From: Bacteroides mediterraneensis
Lineage (GTDB): Bacteria; Bacteroidota; Bacteroidia; Bacteroidales; Bacteroidaceae
Length of the DNA stretch: 64,000 nt
Direction of reading: 5' to 3'
Assembly: GCF_900128455.1 (NCBI RefSeq)
Contig: NZ_LT635783.1
Location: 1,824,919-1,888,918, forward strand
Shown here: positions 51,545 to 61,109 of the stretch, piece by piece
Layout: every line of letters begins with the position of its first letter
How positions within the stretch are numbered: the stretch's first letter is position 1
Translations under genes and position numbers: made by a program
Notes under the pieces: model-generated
The model's input: the letters and a program-made list of their open reading frames with translations, nothing else
Databases searched by the model: none
What the model was told of the DNA's origin: nothing

Positions 51545-52585
51545 TTATTTCTTGTTTAAATAAAAACTAAATAATCTGATTAGTATGGTATAAAGGTGAA
51601 GTTTAGCGAGTATGAAAAAGATTTGATGCTTTAAAGGAAGATGCTTATATGGATAAGTTTGAAATAGTTTTTCAACCTCAGGTTTCGTAATTATTTCTTT
51701 TATGTTGTTTTTAGCTTCTTTATATCCTATTTGGGGAATATATCTTACTTCCTGGGTTATACACGCACGAATTTTAAGTAGAAATTGACGATCTAGTCTT
51801 GTTTGGAATTCTAATTGAGTGAATCCGAGATTTTCTAATTTATTTTGTTGCACTTGGTATAAAAATCTTTCTTTGTCAAAGCGGTCTTTACGATAAGTCC
51901 GAGTTAATGAGGCTCCATTATCACAATAATAATAATATGCTTGAGGAATCATTCCAACACAATTGCAATGAGGTAGAAAATCTATGTGCCACATTATATC
52001 TTCAGCGATGTATATTCGTTCTGAAACAAATTGTAAATGGTAGTTAGTAATGATTTTTCTAGAATATATACCTCTCCATACCGACATTAATAGTTTAACA
52101 TCTGAGTGATAAAAAGGGGGGGGACCTATCATATCTAATAAAACATCTTTAATTTCATTTTTTCCTTTATGCAAGATATATTCATCGTTTTCAATAATTT
52201 TCTTTATATTATTATCCTCTTTATATATGTTGTAGTTACAGTAGACAACATCACATGCGTTCTCTTTTGCGTATTCATAAAGATCCTTGAACATGTTGTT
52301 ATCTACATAATCATCGGAATCAATGAAGGCGACATATTCACCTATTGCAATCTCCAAACCGCTATTACGGGCAAAACCAAGACCTGCATTTTTTTTATGG
52401 ATTACTTTAATTATGTTGCTATATTGTTTTTTATAGTTATCACAGATTTGAGCGCAATTATCAGTTGAGCCGTCATCGACGAGAATGATTTCATAATCGT
52501 TGATAGTTTGATTTAGTAGCGTATTTAAACAACGTTCTAAATATTTCTCAACATTGTAGACTGGGACTATGATTGATAATTTCAT
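51545..52585 (-). CDS. Family 2 glycosyltransferase
   Basis: A 346-residue GT2. The start LSIIVPVYNVEKYLERCL is classic, the nucleotide-binding loop is DYEIILVDDGSTDNCAQI, and the DxD is in YVAFIDSDDYVDNN (about 88-101). It overlaps the upstream gene by 4 bp. It would add one sugar of the repeat unit at the cytosolic face of the membrane; donor unknown. Confidence 0.9.
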   Translation of the reverse strand: MKLSIIVPVYNVEKYLERCLNTLLNQTINDYEIILVDDGSTDNCAQICDNYKKQYSNIIKVIHKKNAGLGFARNSGLEIAIGEYVAFIDSDDYVDNNMFKDLYEYAKENACDVVYCNYNIYKEDNNIKKIIENDEYILHKGKNEIKDVLLDMIGPPPFYHSDVKLLMSVWRGIYSRKIITNYHLQFVSERIYIAEDIMWHIDFLPHCNCVGMIPQAYYYYCDNGASLTRTYRKDRFDKERFLYQVQQNKLENLGFTQLEFQTRLDRQFLLKIRACITQEVRYIPQIGYKEAKNNIKEIITKPEVEKLFQTYPYKHLPLKHQIFFILAKLHLYTILIRLFSFYLNKK

Positions 52586-53562
52586 TTTATGATTTTTTTT
52601 ATAAACTTGATTGCTCTTTCGATTGTATGGAAAATGGTAGGATTCTTGTAGAATAAATTGCTAATGCTTCTGTATAATTGGGATGATAACAATTCTATAT
52701 CTGAGCCTGATATTAATTTTATTTGGGTTGCAAAAGGTTTAGATTTAGGGTTATCAATTAAATCATTAATTGAAGTGGATAACTCACCCTTTTCTTTTAT
52801 TTCCTGAAAGATTGCAGACTTGATAAAGGTATAAGGTGGAGTGTCGTTTTTTCTGTTATAGGAAGATGCATAGTAATGGATTATTTTTGCGTCTAGGAGA
52901 AAAGGTATTCCATTTTCCAATATCTGACAGTTCCATTCCCCACCTAATTCCTCTATTAATTGTTTTTCTGCGTTTGTTTTCCCAAAGGCTGGTTGATCAT
53001 AGTGGAACCCATTCTTGATAGAATTTAACCATTCTTGATGCCATTTCTTATAGAAATTATGACTTTTAATTGTGTCTTTTACGAAGATGACGCCACTATT
53101 AAAATAAATGAAATTCTTGTCAACTATTTTCCAGCCTATTTTTTTTGCAAGTTGAGTGATAAATCTATTTTGTTGTAATTCATTGAAAGCAAGATGATAG
53201 TCTTTTACTGCTGCTATATCTACTTTTAAATTATCTAACTCTTCTAATGAAGAGGTTATAATTGTATCAGAGTCAATAAAAAGAAAATCTCCTATAATAT
53301 ATTCTCTTAAAGATGTTTTGAGAAAACGAGACCTCTGAACTTTTGTAAAGTTAAGTGGTACATCTATAGCAATAATTTGTGTTATATATTTTAATATATA
53401 AGCTCGTTTTCCTGTTATAGTATCATTCGTTTTTTGGTCAACAACGAGAATTACCTGAACATCTGGATTATGTTTTCGCAGTGAGCATATTGATACAAAT
53501 GTTTGTTCTAAATATACATCATTGTTGTCACTTGTTAAAACGTATACGACTTGTGTCTTCAT
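52582..53562 (-). CDS. Glycosyltransferase, GT8-like
   Basis: A 326-residue GT-A enzyme. YVLTSDNNDVYLEQTFVSI opens the fold, and FLFIDSDTIITSSLEELD (about 93-110) carries DxD. IYFNSGVIFVKD (about 152-163) and the HYDQPAFG stretch (near 188) are GT8-like. The C-terminus is basic with an amphipathic helix (RAIKFIKKIIK), so it is likely membrane-bound. It overlaps the upstream polymerase gene by 35 bp. Donor unknown. Confidence 0.78.
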   Translation of the reverse strand: MKTQVVYVLTSDNNDVYLEQTFVSICSLRKHNPDVQVILVVDQKTNDTITGKRAYILKYITQIIAIDVPLNFTKVQRSRFLKTSLREYIIGDFLFIDSDTIITSSLEELDNLKVDIAAVKDYHLAFNELQQNRFITQLAKKIGWKIVDKNFIYFNSGVIFVKDTIKSHNFYKKWHQEWLNSIKNGFHYDQPAFGKTNAEKQLIEELGGEWNCQILENGIPFLLDAKIIHYYASSYNRKNDTPPYTFIKSAIFQEIKEKGELSTSINDLIDNPKSKPFATQIKLISGSDIELLSSQLYRSISNLFYKNPTIFHTIERAIKFIKKIIK

Positions 53563-54886
53563 AAGGATTTCTATTGCTTGTTAAAATAATAGATGATAAG
53601 CCTAAAATTAATAAGGAATAGGGGCGTATTCCTGTCATGATTGTAGACAAGAAAAATGCTAAATATAATAATGTAGTTAAAATCTTATAATTGGAGTGAC
53701 TCCAAAAGAAACTATATAAACAAAGAATTAATATAATATATAAAATTAATCCGATTATACCTTCCTCTGTTAATTTTAGCAATATTAAACTTTCAAATCC
53801 CAATAAGTCGGGATGAACATGTCCGTTTTGTATAGAATAAAACTCACGATATCCTTTTCCTTCGCCAAATAATATATCGTTTCTAATCTCATAAAAAGCA
53901 GCATCTAACTGGTTAGTTCGCATATCCATAGTAGAACCCGTTGTGTGATTTGATTCTTTCCAAAATGTAATGTTTGAAACAATAGTGTCATAGATATTGT
54001 CTGTTCTTATCTGGTATTTTAATGGGAGAAATGCATAAATAACAACGAATAAACATCCTGTGGCTAAAATATATTTAAATAAGTTCGTGGATTGTTTGTT
54101 CATTTTGTTTATTGCAAATATGGTAATAATGATGATGAAAGGAAATAGGGCACCACGAGTTCCTGAGAGAACAATAAAAAAGAATAAACATGTTGCATAT
54201 ATCCAGTTCCCTTTTTTGTTTGCTAAGAAAATAGGTGTTAAGAGTAGGTAATATTGGCCTAATGATAATGGATGTCCAAAGATTGATTGTATTCTCATTG
54301 AAAATGCACCTCTTTCCGAATTTATCATATCTGTAAAAGCGTCATTAAGTCCTAACATAGAATAAAGCATATTTCCAGCAGGGTTGAAATGTAAAATCAT
54401 TTCAAAAGTTATAGAATATATAAAATTAAAAATAAGCATAATTTTTATGCACCTTATAAGTCTGGAATACAATGTTAAATCTTTATAGGATTGGGATAGT
54501 ACGATAATAATAAACAGAATTTGGACAATTTCCGCAATAAAATATGAGGTTTGCATTTTAATTGGTACTTTCTCAGAGTTCAATATTATGAATACTGAAC
54601 AGAAAATATATATAATTAGTATATATCTGTATTTTCTTGTAAGCAGTATAACCCTCTTTCTATCTCCTTTATTGAGTAAGAACGAAATCGTAACAATTAA
54701 GAATGGAAGGTACTGGATAGGGAAACCTGCTCCAAGTCCTGGAATTTGTATAGATTGTATAGTAAACGGAATAATAAACAATGATGAAAAACAATATAGA
54801 ATTGCCTTATTCATATTCCCTTTTATACAATGGAATAATATTATGATGTTAAATAAGGCTAAAAATATAACGATGAGGTTATACAT
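53528..54886 (-). CDS. wzy: O-antigen/capsule polymerase (Wzy-type)
   Basis: A 452-residue polytopic membrane protein with about 11 hydrophobic segments and one larger loop (about 300-345, including SNHTTGSTMDMRTNQLDAA and ILFGEGKGYREFY). The loop signature is the O-antigen ligase/polymerase type. In this operon it should join undecaprenyl-linked repeat units in the periplasm. Sequence conservation in the family is low, so polymerase rather than ligase is inferred from position between wzx and the glycosyltransferases. Confidence 0.82.
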   Translation of the reverse strand: MYNLIVIFLALFNIIILFHCIKGNMNKAILYCFSSLFIIPFTIQSIQIPGLGAGFPIQYLPFLIVTISFLLNKGDRKRVILLTRKYRYILIIYIFCSVFIILNSEKVPIKMQTSYFIAEIVQILFIIIVLSQSYKDLTLYSRLIRCIKIMLIFNFIYSITFEMILHFNPAGNMLYSMLGLNDAFTDMINSERGAFSMRIQSIFGHPLSLGQYYLLLTPIFLANKKGNWIYATCLFFFIVLSGTRGALFPFIIIITIFAINKMNKQSTNLFKYILATGCLFVVIYAFLPLKYQIRTDNIYDTIVSNITFWKESNHTTGSTMDMRTNQLDAAFYEIRNDILFGEGKGYREFYSIQNGHVHPDLLGFESLILLKLTEEGIIGLILYIILILCLYSFFWSHSNYKILTTLLYLAFFLSTIMTGIRPYSLLILGLSSIILTSNRNPYEDTSRIRFNK

Positions 54887-54892
54887 ATTGAA

Positions 54893-56344
54893 TTAGTGGG
54901 ATATTTTTTTTGACAATAACATAAAGATAGATTTCAAATCTATTTGTTTTGTTATAGCATTAAATAATAGAAAATGTGTTAAGGCAATAATTGACATTAT
55001 ACTAAAATCGAGTATGTTTGATTCAAATTGTACCAATCTAGTGTATAACATCAATATTATTGTAAGAATAATTGAAGATATAAATGGATAAATGCAACTT
55101 TTAAGTAATGGGGTTACACTTGCCTTTAAAACCAGCTTGTACAATATAAAATAAGAATTTATGGTGTTTATTAATAATGTGATATTCCAAGCCCATGCTA
55201 TTGCTTCAATTTGATCATAAAATAGAGCTGTAAGAATAAAACCTATAATTGTACATGTAGAATTACATAAACCTCCATAGAATAGAAACTTTGTTTTGCC
55301 TGATGCCTGATAAATAGCTCCGATAGTTGAAAGTACCATTTGTAATGGTAGAGAAAGTGAGAGTATTTTAAAAACTGGAACAGCCTGTTCCCAATTATCG
55401 CCAAAAACAATATAAATAATATCACTTCCAGCAAAATACAAATATGCCCCCATTGGGAAACTTATTAACGCAATAAATCTAATAATTTTGTTATATTTAT
55501 CAGCTAATGCATTAAAATCATTTTGAAGGGATGTTAAGATTGGATGCATTACTGGAGTTACAACATTTGTAATATTATTTAAAGGGAGTAACATTAGGCG
55601 GTAAGACTTTTCATAATAACCTAAATCTTGCATACTATAAAATTTCCCAATGATAAGTTTGTCTAGATTTCTTGAGAAATAATTAATGAAGTTGAATAAG
55701 AATTGGTATGCTGAATATGAGAATATTTTATTTAAGCATTGCTTAGTAAAGCCTTGAAAGAAGTTTAATTTGTATTGCCTATAATAAATAATAAATATAC
55801 TCATTGTAGAGAATATGGGTGAAATTAGTAGAGAATAAAGCCCAAGTCCGTAAAATGCAGATACAATTGAAACAACTCCACATATTGCTTGTACCGTTAA
55901 TGTCACTTTTGCAGCATATTTAAATCTCTTATTTTTGTGTATTAGTGCATTAGGGACTATGTTAAACGACGCAAATAGCAAGTTAAATGATAACAATTGG
56001 CATATTGTGATTAAAATATCACTTTTATAAAAATGGCCAATAGGATATGATAGAATAGCAAATATAAAGGCTAGAACTATTCCTATAACAATTGTGAAAG
56101 AAAAAATCTGATTAATATCGTTTTTAGTTAGATTCTGATTTTGAATAATAGCCGCTCCTACTCCCATATCGGTAAATAGGTTAAAGAAAGCTATAACTAT
56201 TGTAGCTATGGCTACAATACCAAAATCTTCAGGAGTCAGAAGTCTCGCTAGAACGCCAGTTATAACAAGTTGAAAAAATAAACCTGAATATTTCTGTATA
56301 GCGGTCCAAAAAACGCCATTTACCATTTCTTTTCTTAAGGACAT
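54893..56344 (-). CDS. wzx: Polysaccharide flippase (Wzx-type)
   Basis: A 483-residue membrane protein with about 12 to 14 spans of the MOP superfamily. The N-terminus MVNGVFWTAIQKYSGLFFQL and the stretch LTPEDFGIVAIATIVIAFFN are typical of oligosaccharide flippases. It would flip the lipid-linked repeat unit to the periplasm. It lies 6 bp upstream of the polymerase gene. Confidence 0.9.
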   Translation of the reverse strand: MSLRKEMVNGVFWTAIQKYSGLFFQLVITGVLARLLTPEDFGIVAIATIVIAFFNLFTDMGVGAAIIQNQNLTKNDINQIFSFTIVIGIVLAFIFAILSYPIGHFYKSDILITICQLLSFNLLFASFNIVPNALIHKNKRFKYAAKVTLTVQAICGVVSIVSAFYGLGLYSLLISPIFSTMSIFIIYYRQYKLNFFQGFTKQCLNKIFSYSAYQFLFNFINYFSRNLDKLIIGKFYSMQDLGYYEKSYRLMLLPLNNITNVVTPVMHPILTSLQNDFNALADKYNKIIRFIALISFPMGAYLYFAGSDIIYIVFGDNWEQAVPVFKILSLSLPLQMVLSTIGAIYQASGKTKFLFYGGLCNSTCTIIGFILTALFYDQIEAIAWAWNITLLINTINSYFILYKLVLKASVTPLLKSCIYPFISSIILTIILMLYTRLVQFESNILDFSIMSIIALTHFLLFNAITKQIDLKSIFMLLSKKISH

Positions 56345-56350
56345 AAAATA

Positions 56351-57247
56351 TTATTTAAGATGATTGTATAAATTATATTTTTCAAACACATTTTTGAATT
56401 GTACATCATTTAGGCATAGTTCTTTTGTATTTATATTACAAAGTCCTATATCTTGTACTGAATTGTTTATTAAATAGTCTGTTCCATTATTGGTATTTGT
56501 TTGAATTCTCTTTGAAAGGATATTTGATTTTACTGCCATGGCCTTAAACCATATATCATCAGCGAATTGGCAAATATCCATGAATACTTTTTTGTTAAAT
56601 ACTTCATTATCAAAAATCTTTGGTGGAAATAATGTCCCAGCGCCGGTTGTTGGGAAATTTAAAATATTAGGGGCTGTATCAGCGCACTCAAATTCCCATT
56701 CATTATACTTCATTACGACTCCATCATTATTTAGACGAATGCGGTGATGCCTTGCGCAATAAATAAATGCAGGATCCTCTAAATATGCTGATATTAATTT
56801 TTCAAGGAGATTAAAATCATATAATAAATCGTCATCTATTGTTATGATTGCATCATTAGGATATTGTTGTAATGCAGGTATTAATTTCTTATATGATTTT
56901 AAGTCTTCACAATATTTAATTTCTAGCCCTTTTTCTTGTAAGTATTTTAATGACTGGGGAAGTCTTTTCCCTTCAAAACTATAATCTAGCCATAATATGA
57001 TTTTATTTGCTTTTAATGTTTGCTCCATTATAGATTCAATAGTTAAATGGACATCATTGATACGTTTGCCATAGGTTGTTAATGAAACTATAATGTCGTG
57101 ATTACAATATTTATAATTGGTTATACCTGGTTGTTTGTTAAAAAGAATATTTTGTTCTAATATATTTCTCTTGTTATTAAATTCTAGATTATTAATTATA
57201 TGCTTAAGCTTCTTAATTTCGTTTATCTTTTCTGCTATTTTTTTCAT
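56351..57247 (-). CDS. Putative glycosyltransferase, GT2-like fold
   Basis: A 298-residue protein with an N-terminal coiled-coil-like stretch (about 1-25). The GT-A pattern follows: DIIVSLTTYGKRINDVHLTI, KIILWLDYSF and the metal site in AIITIDDDLLYDFNLLEKL (near 133-151). The segment FADDIWFKAMAV supplies a further acidic pair typical of this subgroup. It is 6 bp downstream of the flippase in gene order on the minus strand reversed, that is, it precedes it in the transcript. Donor unknown. Confidence 0.75.
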   Translation of the reverse strand: MKKIAEKINEIKKLKHIINNLEFNNKRNILEQNILFNKQPGITNYKYCNHDIIVSLTTYGKRINDVHLTIESIMEQTLKANKIILWLDYSFEGKRLPQSLKYLQEKGLEIKYCEDLKSYKKLIPALQQYPNDAIITIDDDLLYDFNLLEKLISAYLEDPAFIYCARHHRIRLNNDGVVMKYNEWEFECADTAPNILNFPTTGAGTLFPPKIFDNEVFNKKVFMDICQFADDIWFKAMAVKSNILSKRIQTNTNNGTDYLINNSVQDIGLCNINTKELCLNDVQFKNVFEKYNLYNHLK

Positions 57248-57345
57248 ATTTTAAAAAATTATATTCTGGCTATCGAATAATACTACTATGCATTTGAATT
57301 TTCTTAATTCTGTATTTATTGGGAACTGAAATTTTTTATTGAGTT

Positions 57346-59811
57346 TTACTTTTTCTTTTTTTCATTTTCGAGGCCATAACCATATCCGTATCCATATCCA
57401 TATCCGTACCCTTTTCCGTAGCCGTATTTCTTACCATAGCCATAACCATAGCTGTTTTTACGCTTACTCATATCAATACCATTGATGACAGTAGCCAGTT
57501 TCGGGAACTTATGTTCGTTCTTCAATACATTGATGTATTCATAACCGGCTTTCGGGGTGACATCAGCACGGCAGACATAGACGCACATATCGGCTACACG
57601 GCCAATGATGGCGGTATCGGTTACCATACCAATCGGAGCGGTATCGAGAATCACGTAATCGTAACGGGATTTCAGCTGGTCGATGGCGTGTACCAGGACA
57701 TCACGGGCTACCAGCTCGGTCGGGTTAGGAGGTACGGGGCCACCGGGCAGGATATCCAGGTTCGGGCTGATGTCGGAACGCTGAATCATGTCGAACAGGT
57801 TCACATTGTCGGGGTCGCTCAGGTAGTTGGTGATACCTTCGGCGCGGCGGCTCAGATTGAACACCTTGTTCAAACCGGGCTTACGGATATCCATACCGAC
57901 TACAATCACTTTCTTGCCCAGAAAGGCAAGGCTGACGGCGGTGTTTCCGGCCACAAAGGATTTTCCTTCTCCCGGCTGGGTAGAAGAGAAGAGTACTACT
58001 TTGTCGTCTTTGCCCAACATAAAGAGCAGATTGGTACGCAGGCCGCGGAAGGTTTCTTCCATAATGTCGTTCTTGTTTTCGTGAATCACAATGGCACCTT
58101 TTTCAGGAGTAGCACATTTGGGCAGTTCGGCCAGAATGCCTACACTGGTGATGCGTTCCACATCCTCGCGGTTCTCAATCTTGTATTTCAACAAATCGCG
58201 CAGGTACACAAAACCTACTGGAATGCCTAAACCAATGATAAGGGCGGCCAAGGCAATCATTTTCTTTTTGGGAGAAACGGGATATTTATCCGGAAGGGCT
58301 TCTTCAATAATGCGTCCGTTGGTCGCAGTGGCTGCCAGGGTAATGGCATTTTCTTCCCGCTTCTGTAACAGCATGATATAAAGCTGGGCTTTGATTTCCT
58401 GCTGGCGGGCGATGCTCAAAAATTCCTTTTCCTGCTGGGGCGCACTGCTGATGCGGCCTTCATACTTCCGTGCTTGGCGTTCCAAATCGGCCTTCGTGAT
58501 TTGAAGTCCTTTCAAGACACTGGCTACGGTGGTCTGTACATTGTGGCGGGTGGCCTCAATGCCCGTATTCATATTGACTACTGCCGGGTTGGTTTCGGAA
58601 GAAGTGAGCAACAAGCGTTTGCGCTCAATTAGCATGGAGTTGTATTGGTCAATCAGTTTACTTAGGTCCTGATCCTGCAAGCCCACATTGGCAGGAATGA
58701 CCTCGTGGGCATTGGCGGGATTGTTGATATACTCGCGCAAAAATTCTACCAGCCGGATTTGGGTCTGGTTTTCAATCCGCATTTGTTCGTATTTGGAGTT
58801 TTCCTGCAATGCCAGTTGGGCATCGCTGGTCAAATCGGTCAAACCAGATTTCTGCTTAAAGTCGGCCAGCTGGGTTTCGGTGGTTCCCAATTCTTGGTTG
58901 ATAATGTTAATACGGTCTTCAATAAATTCCGCCGACTTCATCGCTACCTCATTTTTTTCATCATTGGCATCCTGATTGTAGAAAGCTACCAGGCAGTTGA
59001 TGAAATCCACAGCACGTTGGCGACTAGTGTTTTTGACTGCCATTTGGGCAATGGTAGTAGTTTTAGAGGTAGATTCTACACTCAAATTCTCTCCATACGC
59101 TTTAGCTACGGCAGTAGGAGAATTGATATAGGAAATCAATTGTAGGTCGCCATCGTTTCCTTTTCGCCATTCGGTAAGTATTGAATCTTTTACCGTTACA
59201 CTTATTACGCCCACAGGGGTAGGGAAAACTGCTGGCAGTTTTTCGAAATTCTTCTCAATTTCTGCTTCTTCTTCATTGAGCGTGTATTCTGCTTTGGCTT
59301 TTAGATGATTGTCTGGTGTATAAGTAAGATGTAATTTAATACTTCCCTCTAATTTGTCAGCTTCTTCAGGTGACATATAGACTTCCAAGGGGGAAGTTTT
59401 GTAAAGAGGCGTATTGTAACCAAAGAAGCGTTTTTCACCTGTAGAAATATATAGTCCCAAGTGGGTGACTACTTTCTTAATAAGGGTGCGCGATTTCATG
59501 ATTTCCACTTCGTTGTCGAAATTGTTGCTCATGGAGAAGCCGCCCATGCTTTGCAGAGCTTCCATAGCGCTTCCCGCAGCACCCATGGACCGGTTACGGG
59601 AGTCTTCTTCCTTAATCAGTACGCTGGCAGTCACATTATAGACCGGAGCCTGATAACGGAGGTACACAAAGGCCAGTACTACACAGACAATTACACTGAC
59701 CACAAACCAAGGCCAGTAGGCCAGGTATTTGAAAATAAGTTCGTAGAGGTTGAAAGGTTTTTCTTCCGGATTCTCCGGAGTAAGATTATTGGAGGTTGTT
59801 TGTTCAGTCAT
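57346..59811 (-). CDS. wzc: Wzc-type tyrosine autokinase / chain-length regulator
   Basis: An 821-residue protein. An N-terminal Wzz domain with a first membrane span (WPWFVVSVIVCVVLAFVYL), long periplasmic coiled coils (about 260-480), a second span (MIALAALIIGLGIPVGFVYL), then the kinase: Walker A SSTQPGEGKSFVAGN, A' VVGMDIRKPGLNKVF and B YVILDTAPIGM. The C-terminus is a tail of repeated Tyr-Gly and Lys (about 785-821), the autophosphorylation cluster. It controls chain length and export together with the Wza-type protein. The gene ends 33 bp after the wza gene in transcript order. Confidence 0.95.
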   Translation of the reverse strand: MTEQTTSNNLTPENPEEKPFNLYELIFKYLAYWPWFVVSVIVCVVLAFVYLRYQAPVYNVTASVLIKEEDSRNRSMGAAGSAMEALQSMGGFSMSNNFDNEVEIMKSRTLIKKVVTHLGLYISTGEKRFFGYNTPLYKTSPLEVYMSPEEADKLEGSIKLHLTYTPDNHLKAKAEYTLNEEEAEIEKNFEKLPAVFPTPVGVISVTVKDSILTEWRKGNDGDLQLISYINSPTAVAKAYGENLSVESTSKTTTIAQMAVKNTSRQRAVDFINCLVAFYNQDANDEKNEVAMKSAEFIEDRINIINQELGTTETQLADFKQKSGLTDLTSDAQLALQENSKYEQMRIENQTQIRLVEFLREYINNPANAHEVIPANVGLQDQDLSKLIDQYNSMLIERKRLLLTSSETNPAVVNMNTGIEATRHNVQTTVASVLKGLQITKADLERQARKYEGRISSAPQQEKEFLSIARQQEIKAQLYIMLLQKREENAITLAATATNGRIIEEALPDKYPVSPKKKMIALAALIIGLGIPVGFVYLRDLLKYKIENREDVERITSVGILAELPKCATPEKGAIVIHENKNDIMEETFRGLRTNLLFMLGKDDKVVLFSSTQPGEGKSFVAGNTAVSLAFLGKKVIVVGMDIRKPGLNKVFNLSRRAEGITNYLSDPDNVNLFDMIQRSDISPNLDILPGGPVPPNPTELVARDVLVHAIDQLKSRYDYVILDTAPIGMVTDTAIIGRVADMCVYVCRADVTPKAGYEYINVLKNEHKFPKLATVINGIDMSKRKNSYGYGYGKKYGYGKGYGYGYGYGYGYGLENEKKKK

Positions 59812-59844
59812 AACAGAAATTTCTATAAGAAGTTTGAGAATGGG

Positions 59845-60642
59845 TTAGCGGAGAATGTTGACCAGCAAGCTGGCGATGGATACCAGAATGGAGGTGGCTG
59901 AAATCACCGTGGTGGTGGTGTTACCGATGTCGGAGTTCTTGGCCTTGGTCTTGTTCGGAGTGACATAGAGGATGTCGTTCTGCCGCAGGTAGAAGTAGGG
60001 CGACAGCACCAAGTCGCTCTTGGTCAGGTCGAGTTCCTTGATTTCGCGCTTGCCGTCGGCGTCCTCGCGAATCAGCTTTACGTTGGTGCGCACACCATAC
60101 ACGGTCATGTCGCCCGCCATGGCCAGGGCTTCCAGCACGTTCACCTTTTCGTTGCTCACGGTGAAGGTACCCGGGCGGGTCACTTCTCCCAGCACGGAAA
60201 TCTTGTAGTTGGCCATACGCACCGTCACGATGGGAGCCTCTTTCAAGTACGAAGTCAGTTTTTCGCGAATCAGGTCTTCCGCCTGGTTCTTGGTGAGTCC
60301 GCCCACCTTCAGGCGGCCCAGCACGGGGAAGTCAATTTCACCCTTGTTGTTCACCAGATACTGCTGGAGGCTGGGCTGGGTGGTGGTGCTAATGTTTGTA
60401 AGGGCGGCGTTCATTGGGGTCTGCACCGTCAGGTTGAACGGGGCGGATGCCTGCGGGTCGGTGGTGTTGATGGTAATGCTCAACAGGTCCTTCGGCATGA
60501 TCTTGGCATCGTAGAGCGGAATCTCTTTTCCGTAGTTGTTTACCACTTCAGGGTCTTGCAGATAGGGCACTTTCTTGTAGGAAGTGCAACCGGCTGTCAG
60601 GGTCAAGGCCACTGCCAGGCAGGCAATTTTGTGTAATCTCAT
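59845..60642 (-). CDS. wza: Wza-type polysaccharide export lipoprotein
   Basis: A 265-residue lipoprotein. The ATG at 60642 gives signal and lipobox (CLAVALTLTAGC, Cys near residue 18). The export domain follows: DLLSITINTTDPQAS, YLVNNKGEIDFPVLGRLKVGG and a SLBB-type domain ISVLGEVTRPGTFTV; the C-terminus is hydrophobic (TTVISATSILVSIASLLVNIL). It forms the outer-membrane channel for the polysaccharide. First gene of the capsule operon, with a leader of about 120 nt. Confidence 0.93.
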   Translation of the reverse strand: MRLHKIACLAVALTLTAGCTSYKKVPYLQDPEVVNNYGKEIPLYDAKIMPKDLLSITINTTDPQASAPFNLTVQTPMNAALTNISTTTQPSLQQYLVNNKGEIDFPVLGRLKVGGLTKNQAEDLIREKLTSYLKEAPIVTVRMANYKISVLGEVTRPGTFTVSNEKVNVLEALAMAGDMTVYGVRTNVKLIREDADGKREIKELDLTKSDLVLSPYFYLRQNDILYVTPNKTKAKNSDIGNTTTTVISATSILVSIASLLVNILR

Positions 60643-60769
60643 ATTCGCTTGTGTAACTAATTTGTTTTTTAATGATGATGTATAGGCGGCTGTGGGGCGT
60701 GCTTCGCCGTTACCTGTCCCAGTTGGCTTGGTCCGGGAAGGGTAATCCACAGTGTTTATAATAACCCTG

Positions 60770-60777
60770 CAAAAATA
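60770..60777 (-). promoter_or_regulatory. -7 box of the main capsule operon
   Basis: The minus strand reads TATTTTTG (TAnnTTTG); a TTG lies 20 bp further upstream as a possible -33 element. It is 127 bp upstream of the wza start. No flanking inverted repeats that would mark an invertible promoter were seen. Confidence 0.6.
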
Positions 60778-60885
60778 GCGTTTATTTCTATCTCCCGCAA
60801 CGTTTCTTGACACTTTTCTGCTTCTTTTTTGATGGCGGGACAAAAAATGACGGATTTTTGATAAAATGACCTGAAAATTACCTTC

Positions 60886-60989
60886 AAACGCCCTTGCGTT
60901 TCGGTGAAAACGCACTTGCGTTTGGGGTAAAACGCCCTTGTGTTTCGATGAAAACGCACTTGCGTTTGGGGTAAAACGTCCTTGCGTTT
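60886..60989. repeat. Five-unit palindrome array, 22-bp period (copy 3)
   Basis: Units start at 60886, 60908, 60930, 60952 and 60974, exactly 22 bp apart: four close to AAACGC(A/C)CTTGCGTTT and the last AAACGTCCTTGCGTTT. It begins about 110 bp upstream of the capsule -7 box and ends 120 bp before the DUF4248 gene. Confidence 0.92.
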
Positions 60990-61109
60990 TCGGGCGGAGC
61001 GGTCCGGCGGACGAAAAAAATCGGCGGATTTGACAAAGAAAGTGGATAAAAAGTTTGTCTATTTGGCCGAAAATGAGTAAATTTAAAGCATAATCAAAAG
61101 CTAAAAAAT

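Noticed and set aside
60886-60989. Reading the 22-bp arrays as a CRISPR array
   Set aside because: Spacers are only 6 bp and no cas genes are present.
60643-61109. Reading the array as recombinase sites of an invertible capsule promoter
   Set aside because: The units are direct repeats at one side of the promoter; no oppositely oriented partner flanks it.
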